Positions 1-11,639 of a stretch of DNA of 64,000 bases are shown piece by piece. Made by a program: the position numbers and the translations under genes. Source of the DNA: Epiperipatus broadwayi (taxonomy: Eukaryota; Onychophora; Udeonychophora; Euonychophora; Peripatidae). The stretch's first letter is position 1. Each line of letters starts with the position of its first letter. The DNA lies in NCBI GenBank assembly GCA_028023455.1, contig JAQFVV010006215.1, positions 632,580-696,579 on the forward strand, in the 5' to 3' direction. The notes beneath the pieces are model-generated. The model did not search any database. It was not told where the DNA came from and saw nothing but the letters and a program-made list of their open reading frames with translations.

Positions 1-34
1 ACATTTTATTTAAAAAAATATAAATTGAAGCATA

Positions 35-130
35 TATATATATTCCATTAGAAACCAGTCAACATTTAGACAATTCCAATATAGATAATAATCAGCAATC
101 TCAAACTGTTGTCAAGACAACCTCCTTTTA
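35..130 (-). repeat. Family E dispersed repeat, partial inverted copy
   Basis: This stretch (attagaaaccagtcaac through ttgtcaagacaacctcc) is the reverse complement of parts of the two repeats at 18245-18430 and 18620-18800. A fourth piece lies at 43985-44070. Class unknown; the strand is given relative to the 18 kb copies. Confidence 0.6.
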
Positions 131-359
131 ACAATCAGAGATATACAAAGGAAGTTATAAAACATTTACTTTAAAATTCAAGTAACTAATAAATTTTTCT
201 CCAGTTTTCTTACCTCCCCTCTCTTTTTTTAAAAGGATTTATCTTAAGTATTTGACTAGCTAATTCTTATAAAATAGAATAGTATGGAAAAACAGTAGAT
301 CATTATGAAAATGAATATGTAATATAAAAAATAATAATCAGAATGATAGGGCAGGGTTG

Positions 360-683
360 GTGTATAAAATTATTTGTGAATTTTGTAGCATGATATATAT
401 TGGTCAGACAGAGAAGACTGCATAAGAAAGAGGTAAAGAACATGATGGGGCAATTAGGAGGAAGGATATGAGATCAGGGATTTATGTACATTTTTTGAAT
501 ACTGGGCATAGAATGAGTTGTGAAAAAAACATTCAGGTGGTAAAGTATGTAAAGAAGTGTAATGAGAGGGTATGTTATGAAACTTTGTATATACAGGAGA
601 ATTTTGAAAAATGTATGAATATGGTTAAAGATCCTGTAAAGTTGGCTCAAAAATGGGTGTTGTTAGATAGCTGGAAGATTTAA
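360..683 (+). pseudogene. Penelope-like element GIY-YIG endonuclease relic
   Basis: In one frame from 360 the sequence reads VYKIICEFC, then YIGQT (396-410), an in-frame TAA at 423-425, then about 85 more codons with KEH, SGIYVHFLNTGH and a charged C-terminus ending at 683. Spacing of VYKI, CxxC, YIGQT, EH and TGH is that of the GIY-YIG domain, with its Cys/His insert, found at the C-terminus of Penelope-like reverse transcriptases. In an intact element the domain nicks target DNA. No RT domain is visible upstream, so this is a 5'-truncated copy, and the stop at 423 breaks it. Seen: motifs and stop. Known: domain role. Inferred: dead copy. The family is fairly certain, the clade is not. Confidence 0.8.
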
Positions 684-1186
684 TTTAAGTTTGGTATAAT
701 TATAAGTAAATTATGTGTATATATTTATTTGGATGATTATCATTCTAATTATGTTGGGTTTAAAATATTAAGTATGGTTATATAGGTATGTAAGGAAAGA
801 AAGATTGGAAAATTTATGAATGATATTAAGGTATAAGTGTATGATTGTATGATGTAAATATATGATTAGGATTTAGATAAATATTATGTATAAATATTAT
901 GTGTAAATATTATGTATAACTGTTTATGTATGTGATGAATAGGAAATAAAAGATTTGTTTTATCTTTGATATTGTAATGTAAAATGAAGTCTGTAGGTGG
1001 AGTTGCTGTAGAAAAGAAAGAATTATAATGTAACTAAGTGTATTTACATCTTGATAAGACTCCAGTATAGGGGCGAAATCCGGGTTGGTGAAATTAAATA
1101 TATTATTATAAAAGTTGTCTGATAAAATAATTTTTATTGAATTATTATTTTTAATATATATATATTATTCTACATGTTAAAAAAGC
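684..1186 (+). other. Probable 3' flank of the PLE relic, AT-rich
   Basis: No ORF. A short segment at 1054-1100 (cttgataagactcc, then ggggcgaaatcc) resembles the TGATxA-stem-GAAA motif that ends many PLEs and may be a decayed small hammerhead. The core is not canonical, so this is only a hint that the element reaches about 1110. Confidence 0.3.
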
Positions 1187-1610
1187 TTTTGTTTGAACAC
1201 AGACTTTCACATGACCCTCAACTATTCACTCTATCTCATACTGCTGACACACTTAATCGCAGACATGTTGAAAAGATAAACAATCACTAATATAAGTACT
1301 TCATGCTAAATCAGCACTCATCAGTTGGTCCAGATTATCATCTCCACACACATATACAATCAATGCTCAGCTTATATTAAGATAGCCAATCTTCATACTT
1401 TAATGGACAGGTTTCAATACACTCCATCCCACAACTCTTCAGCTGTCCATTTTATTGAAAATCTAATGATGGAACAACAAAGCCCTCATTGATGCCAACA
1501 TTTTAATTCTACCCATGTTGACCACAAGTCACTTTGATCCCTCATGTACAGGACATAATCCATTTAAATACATATACAAAGATGGGCAGACCTTATAGCA
1601 CTATATTTTT
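1187..1610 (-). mobile_element. Family A ribozyme-bearing repeat, copy A1
   Basis: Near full-length copy of the most abundant repeat here. Read on the minus strand it runs from the common 5' part (about 1605), through the hammerhead-like block (1281-1345), to the tRNA B-box-like 3' end near 1195. The HHR core keeps CTGATGA and stem II but GAAA has become GAAG, so this copy is probably inactive. It forms the left arm of a head-to-head inverted pair with the copy at 1786-2230. Confidence 0.75.
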
Positions 1611-1639
1611 AATATATAATTTTTTCTACAATACAAGTT

Positions 1640-1785
1640 TTTTTCATATCTGCCCTCCAATATGTAATACATAGGAAGTTTAAACTCAGACTTTTCTATG
1701 ACCCTCAACTATCCACACTATCTCATACTGCTGACACACTTGATCATGCATATCTTGAAAAGATAATCATCAATATACATATCTA
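1640..1785 (-). mobile_element. Family A, 3' fragment A2
   Basis: Repeats the 3' part of family A (aactcagacttttc... cactatctcatactgctgac... aaaagataatcatcaat). It is cut off just before the ribozyme block and lies between the two larger copies of the inverted pair. Confidence 0.65.
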
Positions 1786-2230
1786 TGTATTAAAAATATA
1801 GTGCTGTAAGGTCTGCCCATCCTTTGTATAGGTATGTAAATGGATTATGTTCTGTGCATGATAGGTCAGAGTGACCTATGGTCAACATGGGTAGGATGTG
1901 AAGGTTGGCACCAATGTGGGTTTTGAGCATTTCATCATCAGATTTTCAATGAAATGGACAGCTGATGAGTTGTGGGATGGAGTGGATTGAAGCTTGTCCA
2001 TTAAAGTATGAAGATTGGCTATCTTAATAGAAGCTGAGCATTGATTGTATATATGTGTGAAGATGATAATCTGGACCAACTGACAAGGGCTGGTTTAGCA
2101 CAAAATATGTATGTTGGTGATTGTTTATTTTTACAACATTTGTGTGATCAAGTGTGTCAGCAAAATGAGATAGCCTGGATAGTTGAGGGTCATGTGAAAG
2201 TCTGAGTTCAAACCCCAATATATTACATAT
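1786..2230 (+). mobile_element. Family A copy A3, near full length
   Basis: Plus-sense copy, arranged 5'-end to 5'-end with A1. The 5' part (gtaaggtctgcccatcc...) mirrors 1560-1605. The ribozyme block at 2064-2125 reads CTGACAA...AAAA in place of CTGANGA...GAAA, so it has lost two essential motifs. The 3' end (ctgagttcaaacccc, 2201-2215) keeps a B-box-like sequence. Open frames on the minus strand here are shadows of the repeat. Confidence 0.75.
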
Positions 2231-4655
2231 TGGAGTGCAGGTATGAAAAAAGCCTGTACTGTAGAAAAGTTTATATAATAAAAAGCTTTTGTATAAATTA
2301 TTGACGTTGGCTTTTTTTATTAACCTTTCAATATGTGATTTTGAACAGCCTTGTGTGATTAATTTGGTAATCATTTTTATGCTTTTCATTTTTAATCTTT
2401 ATTCTTTATTAATTATTAAAATTTTTAATAATATTCACTAAAATTATTTTAAAAATTGAAAATAATATTAAAAATTATGTATCAACTTTGTAAATAAACT
2501 AAAAGAATAATAAACTGAAATAAATAATCAGAAAAAAGGTTTTATTTTAGCAAGCTAAAAAATATATTTTTTATAAATAAATATAATCAAACAATTTTGT
2601 ATTAGTAAGGTATACTTCAATGCAAATACATTCAGGTAAGGATAATAATCTTTGAAAATTAAAAATTTAACTTATAGTTACAAAAAGTAGTACACATTGA
2701 TATATTGTGTATGTATTCCTTGCTTGTTACTGTATATTTCCTTATTCACATTAGAATATTTCACTTGATCTAGCTCTACTAAAAAAATATGTTCAAATAA
2801 AACCTGAACATAAATGACATGTACTTAATAAGAAACAATTATTTAGTTTAATTTTACAAAGGTAAGAATAAGTAAACAAACTATATGTAAAATTATGATT
2901 TTCAATTTCAAAATATAAATTAAAAAAACTGAAGCCATGCAAGCACAATAAATACTTTCAAATACAACAACCCCAATAATTTTCTTTCATTAAATAAAAC
3001 TGGCATTAACCAACTTTACTTACAATTATGATCAATTATTAAACATTTCAGTACAAGTTTATGATGTTAAATGAACACTGAAATTGAATGCAATTGAGCC
3101 ACTCTAAGCCTGATTCTAATCTTAAATAATTTCTTGAAAGATTAAACTAATTTTTTATGGTTCAAAAATCTGAACTCAGTTATAAGCAGATGAAAGTAAA
3201 TTATATGAATTTAGAGAGTGGGAGAGAATATTATAAATTTTATTTACTGTCAATAAAACTGGAAAAAATTAAACAATATTTTAAAAAATGACTGGCAAAA
3301 GAAGTACAGAAAGTGTAAATATCTTAGTAAAATAATATAGGTGCTATTGCACCTGACTGCAAAGCTATTTTTTACTTAAGAACAAAATAAAATTATTATT
3401 CTGCAAGCACTTTCAAGAGATGTGCTTTCATCTTCATAGCTCTGAGTGAAGTAATTATATGCAAATTATGCAAAGTTCAAAGGTTAATTATTCTATTTCT
3501 TTGAGATCGCAAAGCATGTGTCTTTGCCATTGATGGCATTGCAATCCATCGCAATGAAGCAGGCCTCTTTAACTTTTGTTTTTACATCATGCCTTTCTCT
3601 GCAGACCAGGTTGACATCTTGTGGTTTACACCAGTGTCCTGTTAGTGTCTCAGCATATTTAAAAATTATGAAACAAAAGATTCTATTTGCAAAAATTATA
3701 GTAACAAAATAGAAGATAGTAATAAAACAATATGAATAAAAGTGTTGAAAAATTGAATGAAAACAGTGAGAAATTTTTTTTATAAGTAAATCTCTTTAAA
3801 TAAAATAACATGTCATAGGATAAAATAAAGAGACTATCAAGTTACAATATTTATAACATCTATGAAACAAATACATTTAGCATGAATAGTTAAGTTATGA
3901 TATAATTATTGAGCTCTAAATAAAATTCTGTGACAGTTCAAAGGTTGTCACTCCAGATGATTTGCTATGCATCACAACAACACCCCTTCCCTTAAATAAT
4001 ATGGTCACAGATAATAAATCTAGAAATCAAATCAAAATTGAAGACACCATAATTTAAAAATATTGCAAAAAAAATAAAAAAAATTTATTCAATGCAACTA
4101 AAAATAAAACATCAATATCACTGAAACAACATGGCCACTGTGATAGGTCCTGATTAAAATATATGTAAATGACGATAAAAAGATGCTTTAAGAAAACTCA
4201 GTTACCTCCAAATAACAGAATATAAATTATAAACTTTTAATAATTTAAGTCAAATCAAGTTCATATTAAAAAATAAGGGAGAAAATAAAAAGAATTCAAA
4301 TTTGAATGTAAATTAAAAAATGTTATACAGTATTCAATGGTTTTAAGTTGGAGATTTATTGACAAATTGATTTTCCAATACATTTTGTTTTATTTGCTTG
4401 TATTTTTTAAAATAAATTTATTAAAGAGAAACAATACTCATAAAATAATATGAACCGATATTTTCAGCTATAATCAAAAATGATAACATTTTTTTTAACT
4501 GAAACTTTCACAATCAATTTCAACACAGATAAAATTTCTAAAAAGTTGCTGCTCATATACCCTATATATTACATATATTGATACAGGTATATAATAAGCT
4601 TGTATTTCAGTTATTATATTACTATAGTACATTGTACAGGCTTAAACCTGCATTT
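2231..4655. other. AT-rich DNA, no recognised feature
   Basis: I see no conserved motif, inverted repeat or coding signal. A less AT-rich stretch at 3510-3660 gives a 64-residue open frame matching no family I know, so I do not call it. Confidence 0.4.
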
Positions 4656-5010
4656 ATATATGTAATATAGGCGGGATTCGAACTCAGACTTTCACATGAC
4701 CCACTACTCTCAGTGCCATCTCATATTGCTGACCTACCTGATCACACACATGTAGAAAAGATAAATAATCACCAATATTCATATTTCATGCTAAATCAGC
4801 AATCATCAGTTGGTCCAGATTACTATCTCCATATATATATACAATCAGTGCTCAGCTTTATATTAAGATAGCCAATCTTCATACTTTAATGGACAGGCTT
4901 CAAACTATTCCAACTCACAACTCTTCAGCCCTCCATTTCATTGAAAATCTGATGATTGAACATTCAAAACCCTTGTTAGTGCCAAGGTTGTCATGCTACC
5001 CATGTTGACT
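4656..5010 (-). mobile_element. Family A copy A4
   Basis: Minus-sense copy. Its 3' end on the minus strand reads GAGTTCGAATCCCGCC (4670-4686), the clearest B-box/T-arm-like end in the family. The ribozyme block is described at 4765-4822. Confidence 0.75.
4765..4822 (-). ncRNA. Hammerhead ribozyme-like motif, near intact
   Basis: Minus strand: outer stem I TAATC (818-822) pairs with GATTA; inner stem I CCAA/TTGG; CTGATGA core (803-809); stem II with loop GATTT and a U-U closing mismatch; GAAA (784-787); stem III TAT/GAA with one mismatch; UA, with cleavage expected between 776 and 775. All core motifs are present; the helices are weaker than in the copies at 15421, 16036 and 49210. Confidence 0.65.
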
Positions 5011-5132
5011 ATAGAAAAATTATTTTCATTTTGGCCTGTGGGTGATTTATTAGATTCATAACTTTTTCAGAGATGAAAGAGAGTCAATTTACTAGTGAAA
5101 AGTAGTGATCCCAGCCTCAAACATATTTTTGT

Positions 5133-5234
5133 CAAGCGTTGTTAGCCGAGAGGTCATCACAGCCACCTTGCAAGCAAGTAGTTGGTTGCAGACAGTTGTG
5201 GGTTCATGTCCCAGCTGCTGCTATGACATATAAA
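5133..5234 (+). mobile_element. tRNA-derived SINE (head plus short tail)
   Basis: An A box (TAGCCGAGAGG, 5152-5162) and a B box (GGTTCATGTCC) lie at tRNA-like spacing, with an anticodon-like stem-loop CTTGCAA (TGC) between them, then tgctatgacatat and an A run. Related copies lie at 21851, 44818, 57757 and 59702. It would be transcribed by RNA polymerase III and moved by a LINE or PLE RT. It is not a gene: the acceptor stem does not close. Confidence 0.75.
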
Positions 5235-5690
5235 AAAAACATATGCATATTAGTAATGCCTTTGTGATAATCAGGATACCATTTAAATATAGAAGTATAA
5301 AGACTTTTTTACACTTAACTGTAGAAAGGTATGTGGAAGGAAAGTAAGTAACTCTTCTAAAAAATAATGGCTAGATCAAGCAAGAGATAAAGTTTTGTTA
5401 TAATGTAATGAAACTTTTAGTAATTAGTACTAATGTTACAACTTGTAATGTTTTTAAAAAAAGCACATGCAAGCAAATATATATCAGGAAGTTTGGTATG
5501 CCAGTATTTATATGGAACAATGGTGGAAGGCAATGTAAGTTTACTGCTACTATTAAATAAAGTCACTTTTTACAAATGAAATTAACCCTTTGAATATTAT
5601 TTCAAGGGACTATATAGGGAATAATATGTGGTGAGAATCAAGAAAAATATCATTAAGAAAATTTCTTTAAATTTTTTAAAATAAGTAATG
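5235..5690. other. AT-rich DNA, no recognised feature
   Basis: Nothing seen between the SINE and the family C piece. Confidence 0.4.
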
Positions 5691-5691
5691 C

Positions 5692-5795
5692 CACCCATTG
5701 CAAGCCATAATAGCAATGTATGATAAAAGATTTGTGCATCAAACTCCCTATTTAGTGCCTATTCATCCAATATCTTCAGACTAGTTTCTATTATG
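5692..5795. repeat. Family C foldback, partial diverged copy
   Basis: The segment containing tagtgcctattcatccaat and agactagtttct matches part of the foldbacks at 37985-38445 and 42115-42415. It is single-armed and truncated. Confidence 0.5.
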
Positions 5796-6009
5796 TGATG
5801 TTTTAGTTTAGAAGTTTTAAAATATTGATTTTTTGAGAAAAAACTCATTTTTTACTAGAAAGTGGATTACTGATGCCTGAAGTAGAACAGTTGTACAACT
5901 TTTACGAAGTACAGTATTAGCTGGCATTGGTGGTTTTATATTTGAACAATTTATATGCTTCTACTATATGACAGAGTTATGATCTAATTAGTGTTAACAT
6001 GTGTGATTT

Positions 6010-7790
6010 TCCTTTTAAAAAAACTTTTATAAAAATTCAGCAATCCTAGCTTCAACATTTTCTGGGTTAGAATATTTTCCGTGTTGAGTTATAATGTGAC
6101 CCAGAAACTTGGTTTCTGAAGTATCCCATACACACTTTGCAGTATTTAATTTAGCACCAACTTTGTCTAATCTTGATCAAACTTCCATAATATGTATTTC
6201 CAGTTCATGTGCAATCTGGGCAGTAATATGTATGTCATCCAGATATGGGATAACTTTTTCCAAGCCTTAAAACAAAACATTCATTTTAACTTAGAAGATG
6301 TTTGAGCAGCTGTTATCCCATATGGTAGCATATTATATAAAAAGCCTTATGTGGGTGCTAATGATTATTAATTTGTCTGTTCCCTCAATGACAATAAATT
6401 AATATTTGGAAAAAAGATGCTTTCTGTAGCAATGCTAGAACAACTTCATGCACACATGGCATAAATTATGCTCCTTTATTAATATATTTATTAAATGTGG
6501 CACAATGAATCTCTGCAAAGATGAATATTTCCAGAAGGTTTTATAATCACAACCACAGAGTAGCCAATACATTTTCTATTGATGACAACATGCTTTTTGA
6601 GTCCATATCTACAACCATCTCCTGAACTTTTGATTTCCGTATATATGAAATCGTATGTAGTTTAAATATAGTAGGATGAGCATCTTTCAATAACTCTTTC
6701 TCCACTGATCATGTCTTCAATTCAGTTAATCCTGATTTCATTTGCTGGGGAAATTTATTTCTAACTTCAGCTTCCAGTTACACTTTCTTGATTAATTTTA
6801 AACATATTTCTAATGATTGAAACTAGTTTCTGCTTAATAAATGGCCTATGTTCCTCTTCATTATATATAAATGTAGCACTTTAAGTCCAGTATTGCATTT
6901 TATTGGAACCAATGCTTTATCACATATGTCTATTTTATTTCCTTTTTATATCTGTGACTAGTATATCTGTATTTTTTCACTTACATTTATTTTTATTTTA
7001 TCACTAATTATATTTCACTATTTTAGTGATAATATACATAATCCTATGCTACTGACAACTTCCATATTTATTTTTTCTAGCATAATGTAGCCATTATCTG
7101 TATCCTTTATGTGTCTGAATCTTCTGTTCACCTTGCACCACCTCCTGATTTACAGTCTGGAAGTGATTAAGCTTTTAAACTATTGCTTTTTTGATAGCAG
7201 ACCCAAGCCAAATGGTCTTTAAAATTTCATGTATAACATTTTTCTGTTTTAAATCTGAAAATTTTTTTGATATGACTTTTTGCACCACAACAACAATAAA
7301 TCAGGTTATTCTTTACAGTTTTTTCAGATGCAGTAACAGTTTTCAGGTGTGCTAATAGTTTGGGCTTTATTCACATGAGTCGAGTTATTCTGCTCACTCC
7401 TTAAAGCTTGAAATTTTGACACATTGTTTAATAGTCTTTTGTGCATTACACAGTGCAATTGCTATTTTATACATCAGGTCCGGTTCACTTAGTATATTTT
7501 TTCTGAGGTTATAGTTCTACATTCCATATAACAATTGGTTCAACAATATGTCTTCTAGCTCAGCAGCAAATTTATATTGTTTATTCAATATTCACAGTGC
7601 CAATTATAATTGTGATACCACTCATGAGGTACCCATTTCTTTATTCTAAAATGTAAGCAATTAGCCAATTTAAACCCTACTGGTTGAAAATACACATTTA
7701 GAATTTCAATTAAATCTTTATATGAAATACCCTCAGGACTCTTAGGATTACATAGTTCTTTAACTATCTATAGAATGTCCATGTCAACAA
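6010..7790 (-). pseudogene. Ty3/gypsy retrotransposon gag-pol relic
   Basis: Reading the minus strand from high to low coordinates, interrupted frames give a gag-like stretch (about 7780-7400), a Cys-rich zinc-knuckle-like stretch followed by KCY and DHLA (about 7300-7190), then pieces of a Ty3/gypsy reverse transcriptase. The palm motif YLDD lies at 6234-6245, followed by LNTAKC and KFLGHIIT (about 6190-6075). An INTH-like stretch lies near 6350 and a KDAHPT stretch near 6690. The order gag, knuckle, RT is that of a gypsy element. Many stops and frame changes show an old dead copy. No RNase H, integrase, LTR or target duplication was found; the element stops near 6010. Seen: motif order. Inferred: class; lineage unresolved. 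Confidence 0.75.
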
Positions 7791-8200
7791 AAAAGAAAAG
7801 AGGAGACACTTGGACTTTGTTACCTCAACTTTATTTATGAACATAAAATTCTTGATGGGCTTAACATATGTACGCCACATTATTTATGTTGAGTTTATGA
7901 ACCTTGTGACTCAGCAATGCCATCGTTAATATCTATTGCTTGACTTGGTTAACACACATGTTAAACATTAATTATCGACTTACATCATTCTGCTGACACA
8001 TGTAACATTCTGCTGTCATTATCTCTGCAAATATTTCCACTGTTGACTGCATTATTCTGTTATGTACTCAAAAGTATTTTTGATAATACCAGCCAAGTAA
8101 GCATCAATTTTTAATAAATAATAACTAAGAAAAACTTTAAAACTCAGCAGTTTATTTATGTGTGCTGCCAAATGAAAATAATAATAATATTCATCATCAT
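7791..8200. other. Possible upstream gag region, unassigned
   Basis: No clear motif. It may be the N-terminal part of the gypsy relic, too diverged to read by eye. Confidence 0.3.
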
Positions 8201-8209
8201 CATCAACCA

Positions 8210-8575
8210 TTATCAATCCACTGCAAGATGCAGGTATCTCCAAGTTCAATCCATCTTTTCCTATCTTTAGCTTCTCTTCTCCACATTACACCTGCACACT
8301 TTCTTATTTCATCCACCCATCTTACATGTGGTCTCTTTTTGGGTCTTTTGCAATCTCTTGGAATCCAATTTAAAATTCAAATTGTCCATCTGTTATCATC
8401 TCTTCTAACAATATGTCCAGCCCAACTCCACTTCAGTTTTTTAATTTTTTTCAATGAGGTCAGTAACACCTGTTTGCTCTCTTACCCATACATTGCGTTT
8501 TCGATCCCTTCTTATTATTCCCAACATGCATTTCTCCATACTTCTTTGAGTGGTCTGAAGTCTCTGTATAATGGA
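8210..8575 (-). pseudogene. LINE (non-LTR retrotransposon) ORF2 3' end
   Basis: The minus strand encodes a run similar to the domain after the RT in many invertebrate LINE ORF2 proteins: KLKWSWAGHIVRRDDNRW (about 8433-8380), then CKRPKRRPHVRWVDEIRK, W.REAKDRKRW and a terminal ILQW. The WAGH..R.D.RW and RW.DDI.K blocks are diagnostic of that class of endonuclease-reverse transcriptase. Upstream (8560-8450) a shifted frame gives an IRR.R-like piece. The copy is 5'-truncated with stops or frameshifts and is only the last 110-120 residues. The LINE clade is not assigned. A related piece lies at 59430-59650. The 148-codon plus-strand frame is its shadow. Confidence 0.75.
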
Positions 8576-8609
8576 ATTAAATTCACTTTATTTTTGAAAA
8601 GTGGTTAAT

Positions 8610-8985
8610 AACAATTTGACAGTTGTGATAAAATTATTCTCATACCTTATAAATATATTATATAGACCATTTAACTTGAGGGTCTTTTAAATTATATTTT
8701 AATTATGCAATAAGATAGATTACCAGCTGATGTCTTAACATCAATTTGAATTAGTTTTTTACTTAGGCTGAACAATTTCCTTCTTCTGTATATTTTAAAT
8801 CTTTACATGTGGCTATAACTTAGCTCGTGCTTTTTTTCTCTCTTTTTTTGAGAAACTTCATTATTTCTCAACTTGCAGTCCTTACAACTGTTACCAAACT
8901 ACTTTTTCATTGATACACTCGTTATCATATGTTAGTCTCATTTATTAATGTATTGTATGCTATTTTTTACAGTGTACATTTTAGT
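8610..8985. other. AT-rich DNA, no recognised feature
   Basis: Nothing supported. Confidence 0.4.
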
Positions 8986-8989
8986 TGAG

Positions 8990-9385
8990 ATAATAATAAT
9001 AACAATAAAATAAAAATTCATATAACATTACAATACTAGTGAAAACAATAAAGGTTTACTAAAATTCTTACACAACCATGGTTTTGTCTATTAACAAATA
9101 GATCTTTTCATATGAAATTCATTTAAACATTCACTTCAACAAACAACTTTCTTTCACATCAATGGATGTTTTCATGTGAAAGGAAGTTGTTTGCTGAAGT
9201 GAATGTTGGGAAGACTATTTTGTTTTGTATATGTATGTGTTGCATGTTTAGTTGAATTTCACTTGAGAAGGTCTATTTGTTAATAGATTAAACCGTAGTT
9301 GTGGAAGAATTTTAGCAAAATTTTATTGTTTTGGCTAATGTTGTAGTGTTATATGAATTTCTATTTTATTTTTTAATTTCTAGTA
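8990..9385. repeat. Imperfect palindrome (foldback)
   Basis: The left arm (aattcatataacattac... ttcttacacaac... tctattaacaaatagatc... cacttcaac) is mirrored on the right (gttgctgaagtgaatg-type, tctatttgttaatagatt, ttgtggaagaatttt, gttatatgaatt). Arms are about 180 bp with some mismatches and the centre is near 9165. No ORF. It could be a head-to-head pair of PLE or retrozyme ends, since a CTTGAGAAGG-stem-AAAC motif lies at 9263-9295. Confidence 0.75.
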
Positions 9386-9764
9386 TAGTGTTAGACAGTA
9401 CTTAATTTTTAATAATAACAATGTACTGTCTGCACATAATTACACATTTTTAAAAAACTTTATTTACAATAACATATATATATGCTTAGACTATCCACTT
9501 ACATAAAAGAAATGCTTATAACATAGCTATAGCAATAAATATAAAAAGAGAAAGTTTAAAAGATGTAAGAAAATAAACACATGGAAATCATTCACTTTTC
9601 AAGCTTAATACCTGCACTAATAAAAAGTTCAAATATGATTGACAATCCTTCAACTGAAAATAACTGTGATTTATAGATTTTTTTTTGTTTTGGTGTAAAT
9701 TAGACTTCCAACTTGAAAGACGAATAAACATCAAAATAAACTTGATAGACTATTGAAACAGTCT

Positions 9765-10025
9765 AATAATATATAATATTAATATCATTTATGTTCTTTA
9801 TTACTTTTATAATGTTTTTTACAACCACTATTGATGGTTTTGATTGCACCAGCAACCTTCTTCAGAACTATAACAAACACAATACAAATACACTATTGTA
9901 TATTTGTATTCATGTATTTGTATTGTGCTTGTTATAGTTCTGAAAAAGATTGCAGAGACAATCAAAACCATCAATAGGGGGTTGTAAAAATCATTGTAAA
10001 ATTAATAAAGAACACAAATGAGATT
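9765..10025. repeat. Imperfect palindrome (foldback)
   Basis: Arms share taatatcat, ttctttatta, ttacaacc, attgatggttttgattg and agaactataac, centred near 9903. The minus strand at 9844-9878 reads CTGAAGAAGG, stem, AATCAAAACC, resembling the terminal motif of many PLEs; GAAA is not intact. Confidence 0.7.
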
Positions 10026-10164
10026 AATATCATATGGATTTGGCAATGAAATAAGACAAAAAAATTTTATGTGTGATTTTGGTTGTTATATGTAACTGGG
10101 AGAAAAGAGACTAGCAATCAGAGAAAATGGATTGAACTTGGATAAATCTTCATCATGCAATGGA

Positions 10165-10395
10165 TTGATTATGGTTGAAAATGATAATGCTCCATACAAT
10201 AGTGTCATTCAGTGCAATACAGAGTAGTCAATAGATACAGGAAGGCTTGTGCATAAATATACAGAAGCCTTCCTGCATCTATTGATTTCTCTAGCTTGCA
10301 TTGACTGACACTACTATATGGAGAGTTTTGCCACTGTGTAAGCAGCTTGTATAAACATAAAGAATGGTGATCATGTGATGTTTAGTTATAATGTA
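10165..10395. repeat. Family C foldback copy
   Basis: The palindrome is centred near 10258 on cttgtgcataaat/atacagaagcc. Arms contain ctccatacaatagtgtca and its inverted partner gacactactatatggag. The right flank (gtgatcatgtgatgtttagt) is shared with the copies at 37985 and 42115. Confidence 0.7.
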
Positions 10396-10399
10396 CTTA

Positions 10400-11275
10400 T
10401 ATGATATAAATAAAACAACATCAGAATATATATAAGCAGAAAATAATTTTCTATACAATAAAAATAAACAAACAGTAAAGTCAAATGGTCAAGCTTTTTG
10501 GAAATTTTCCTAGACCTAAAATCAACCTAAGAATCTCCTTTTAAAAAACCCAAATGTTATGCTTCCTATGAAGCCATCTTATAAATTAGCACACTTCTCA
10601 TTATATAAATTTTCATTTTAGTTCTTTGGTAAATTTCTTCACACTTTTTTATAAAAACATTTTGCATTCACTATTAACTGAACAGAAAATATTTATGATA
10701 TAATTATTAATTTAAAAAATGAAGAGCGATAATTTTTATTTGACTTAGTAATTATTGAGAAAATGCTTAATTTTCTGTTTTGTTGATAATTGAATAAGCA
10801 ATTTAATACACAATGATTAATAAAAACTAAGTATTTAATTATTTATTTTTTATTAACAATAAAAAAGATTATAAAAAGTCAATATATGTCAAAAATAATG
10901 TTAAAAGTAAATAAAAAAGAAAATACTAAAAATCAGCTTATATCTGAGAAATTTAATAATATATAAATAAGAAAAACATTTTTAATAGAGTTTTCTTAAC
11001 AAAGTAAAAACGAAACATATAAAGTGTATAATAAATAGTATAAAAGTGGTAAACACAAGTAATTCAAGTAATACATTTATTTTTAGAAGTAGTCATGACT
11101 AGCTTAGAAAAATGACCATGATGATATCTGTGAAAAAATGAAGATTAGCAGCAGAATAATAAAACAAAAAATAGAAAAAAATATTGAATATTGATTAGAC
11201 TAATTTGAATATTCCAAATAATAAATAATTGCCTTTATTTTAATCAAGTTAACAATAATAAATAACTTTAAGAAG
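10400..11275. other. AT-rich DNA, no recognised feature
   Basis: Very AT-rich; no motif or repeat noticed. Confidence 0.4.
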
Positions 11276-11279
11276 TTTA

Positions 11280-11580
11280 TTAATAATTTTTATTAGTTCT
11301 TCATTATCCACTCTCACACAAGATAGAGACTGGTTTCTATCCACTTTAAACATTTTGTGTTGGGGTGTAATCATAAACATATGACAAAAAACATGTGAAA
11401 TAGAAGTATGATCACCATTCCCTGCTGAACCAGTACTCATCAGTTGGCGCAGATTGCATTTTTTTACACATATCTTTATCATTGTTTAGTATATATACAT
11501 AGAGAATTACTACAGTTTAATCGATAAGTGTCAAACTTTCTTCCCTCACAACTTTCACATGAGCCACTTAATGAAAGAAT
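11280..11580 (-). mobile_element. Family B ribozyme-bearing repeat, copy B1
   Basis: Shares with 26140-26900 the segments cactctcacacaag...tggtttctatccac and tacacatatctttatcattgtttag. On the minus strand the block at 11404-11465 keeps CTGATGA and a stem II-like hairpin, but GAAA is GGAA and the cleavage side is shortened, so it is a dead hammerhead. Confidence 0.65.
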
Positions 11581-11639
11581 ATTAATAATTTTTATTAGTC
11601 ATTTATTAGACTAGAGATTATTCATTAATGATTAATATT

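Noticed and set aside
1959-1972. A second CTGATGAG within family A copy A3
   Set aside because: No GAAA or helices, and other copies have ctgaagag or cagccgtcc-type variants at this place, so it is not a conserved ribozyme core.
8162-8608. 148-codon plus-strand frame
   Set aside because: It is the complement of the LINE ORF2 tail, which has recognisable motifs on the minus strand.
9844-9880. CTGAAGAAGG...AATCAAAACC as a hammerhead in the 9.77-10.02 kb palindrome
   Set aside because: The stem GGTTGC/GCAATC forms, but GAAA is missing, an extra base lies before stem II, and the flanks do not pair as stem I.
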